This document shows, piece after piece, positions 24,488-24,791 of a stretch of DNA of 24,791 nucleotides. The translations under genes were made by a program, and so were the position numbers. This stretch comes from Barnesiella merdipullorum. Lineage in GTDB: Bacteria; Bacteroidota; Bacteroidia; Bacteroidales; Barnesiellaceae. The stretch spans positions 1 to 24,791 of the forward strand of contig DXBT01000034.1 of NCBI GenBank assembly GCA_019116365.1, given 5' to 3'. Positions within the stretch are counted from its first letter, which is position 1; each line of letters starts with the position of its first letter. The notes under the pieces were generated by a model, which worked only from the letters and a program-made list of their open reading frames with translations, made no database searches and was not told where the DNA came from.

Positions 24488-24791
24488 GGTCGTTAATGCC
24501 GTATAATTGTCCTAAATGTCGTATTTGTGAAAATCGATTTTTCTCTTGATGTTTAGGATTTTTAGTTGGATGTACCGGGGGGGTGTCATCCTTTTCGTTA
24601 TGCTTGTTGGCTCTTATGCGGTATGGACGATGTAGCCTTCGCGCCATCTTTATTAGATAAAATAACGTGAGTTCGACGAATTCAAAACAAAGCGAGCTGT
24701 GTGTCAATAGTTCTTGTAACATTGATACACGGCTTCTTGGGAAAGCAACAATATGCAGCAATTGCACCCAACAGGTTTACGATAAAATTAT
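24465..24791. other. Right-edge stretch without a convincing gene
   Basis: About 327 bases hold no frame I would defend. Visible elements are a 7-G run near 24578, a small inverted repeat TTCGACGAA near 24672, and an imperfect hairpin GTGTCAAT ... ATTGATACAC (24701-24730). A 101-codon minus-strand frame spans the stretch but runs into the HAD promoter and has atypical composition. The region may be the 5' or 3' flank of a gene beyond the window. Confidence 0.4.

Noticed and set aside
24496..24549. 17-residue + strand ORF with a CPKCRIC zinc-ribbon-like sequence
   Set aside because: Too short, no promoter or ribosome-binding site, and three cysteines can occur by chance.
24462..24767. 101-codon minus-strand open frame at the right edge
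   Set aside because: It overlaps the HAD promoter (-7 box at 24457-24464), has mixed, low-complexity composition and no recognisable domain.
1..24791. CRISPR array, tRNA, rRNA, insertion sequence or phage genes
   Set aside because: Searched by eye on both strands; no spaced repeats, transposase motifs, tRNA cloverleaf or rRNA-like sequence was found.

Overview
The window reads as chromosomal DNA of a Bacteroidales-type bacterium (phylum Bacteroidota). The signs are: secreted glycosidases clustered on one strand, two proteins with C-terminal tails of the type IX secretion (T9SS) kind, a GNAT/nitrilase fusion, LytS/LytTR regulation of a MacA-MacB-TolC type pump, start regions with little Shine-Dalgarno signal, and several -7 boxes of the Bacteroidota form TAnnTTTG. 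Genus cannot be fixed from sequence alone; a T9SS-bearing gut or oral family such as Barnesiellaceae, Porphyromonadaceae or Tannerellaceae would fit.

Left block (1-11.6 kb, + strand): a tightly packed run of six secreted-enzyme genes. In order they are an endonuclease/exonuclease/phosphatase (EEP) protein cut by the window edge, a GH20 beta-N-acetylhexosaminidase, a small Ig-like protein with a T9SS-like tail, a GH2 glycosidase, a 1069-residue fusion of a GH123-like (DUF4091) domain with a NAGPA phosphodiester-glycosidase domain and a T9SS-like tail, and a GH78-like alpha-L-rhamnosidase. A strong hairpin closes the run. No SusC/SusD pair, regulator or transporter is inside the window, so this may be the 3' part of a larger polysaccharide-utilisation locus. 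The enzymes suggest stepwise removal of phosphodiester-linked HexNAc, beta-HexNAc, beta-hexose or hexuronate, and rhamnose from a phosphorylated heteroglycan. This is the most novel-looking system here.

Middle (11.6-15.1 kb): a minus-strand GNAT/carbon-nitrogen hydrolase gene (YhcX type), then a divergent + strand operon of a DUF6249-like membrane protein, an ECF sigma factor and a small two-TM protein with a CxxC motif. The operon has an ECF-type promoter (TGCAACC-N17-CGTCTAAT) in front of it, which suggests autoregulation.

Right block (15.1-24.8 kb, - strand): a six-gene operon transcribed TolC, MacA-like adaptor, MacB-type ATPase, MacB-type permease, LytS-type histidine kinase, LytTR response regulator. 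Its promoter region carries phased GTT repeats and an inverted repeat. Upstream lie an AspT/YidE-type transporter with two TrkA-C domains and its own clear terminator, then a HAD-fold protein that has lost its catalytic aspartates, followed immediately by a possible 27-codon ORF and a terminator. The last ~330 bases contain no convincing gene.

The left block looks visibly more AT-rich in codon choice than the middle and right blocks, consistent with the glycan locus being an accessory segment.
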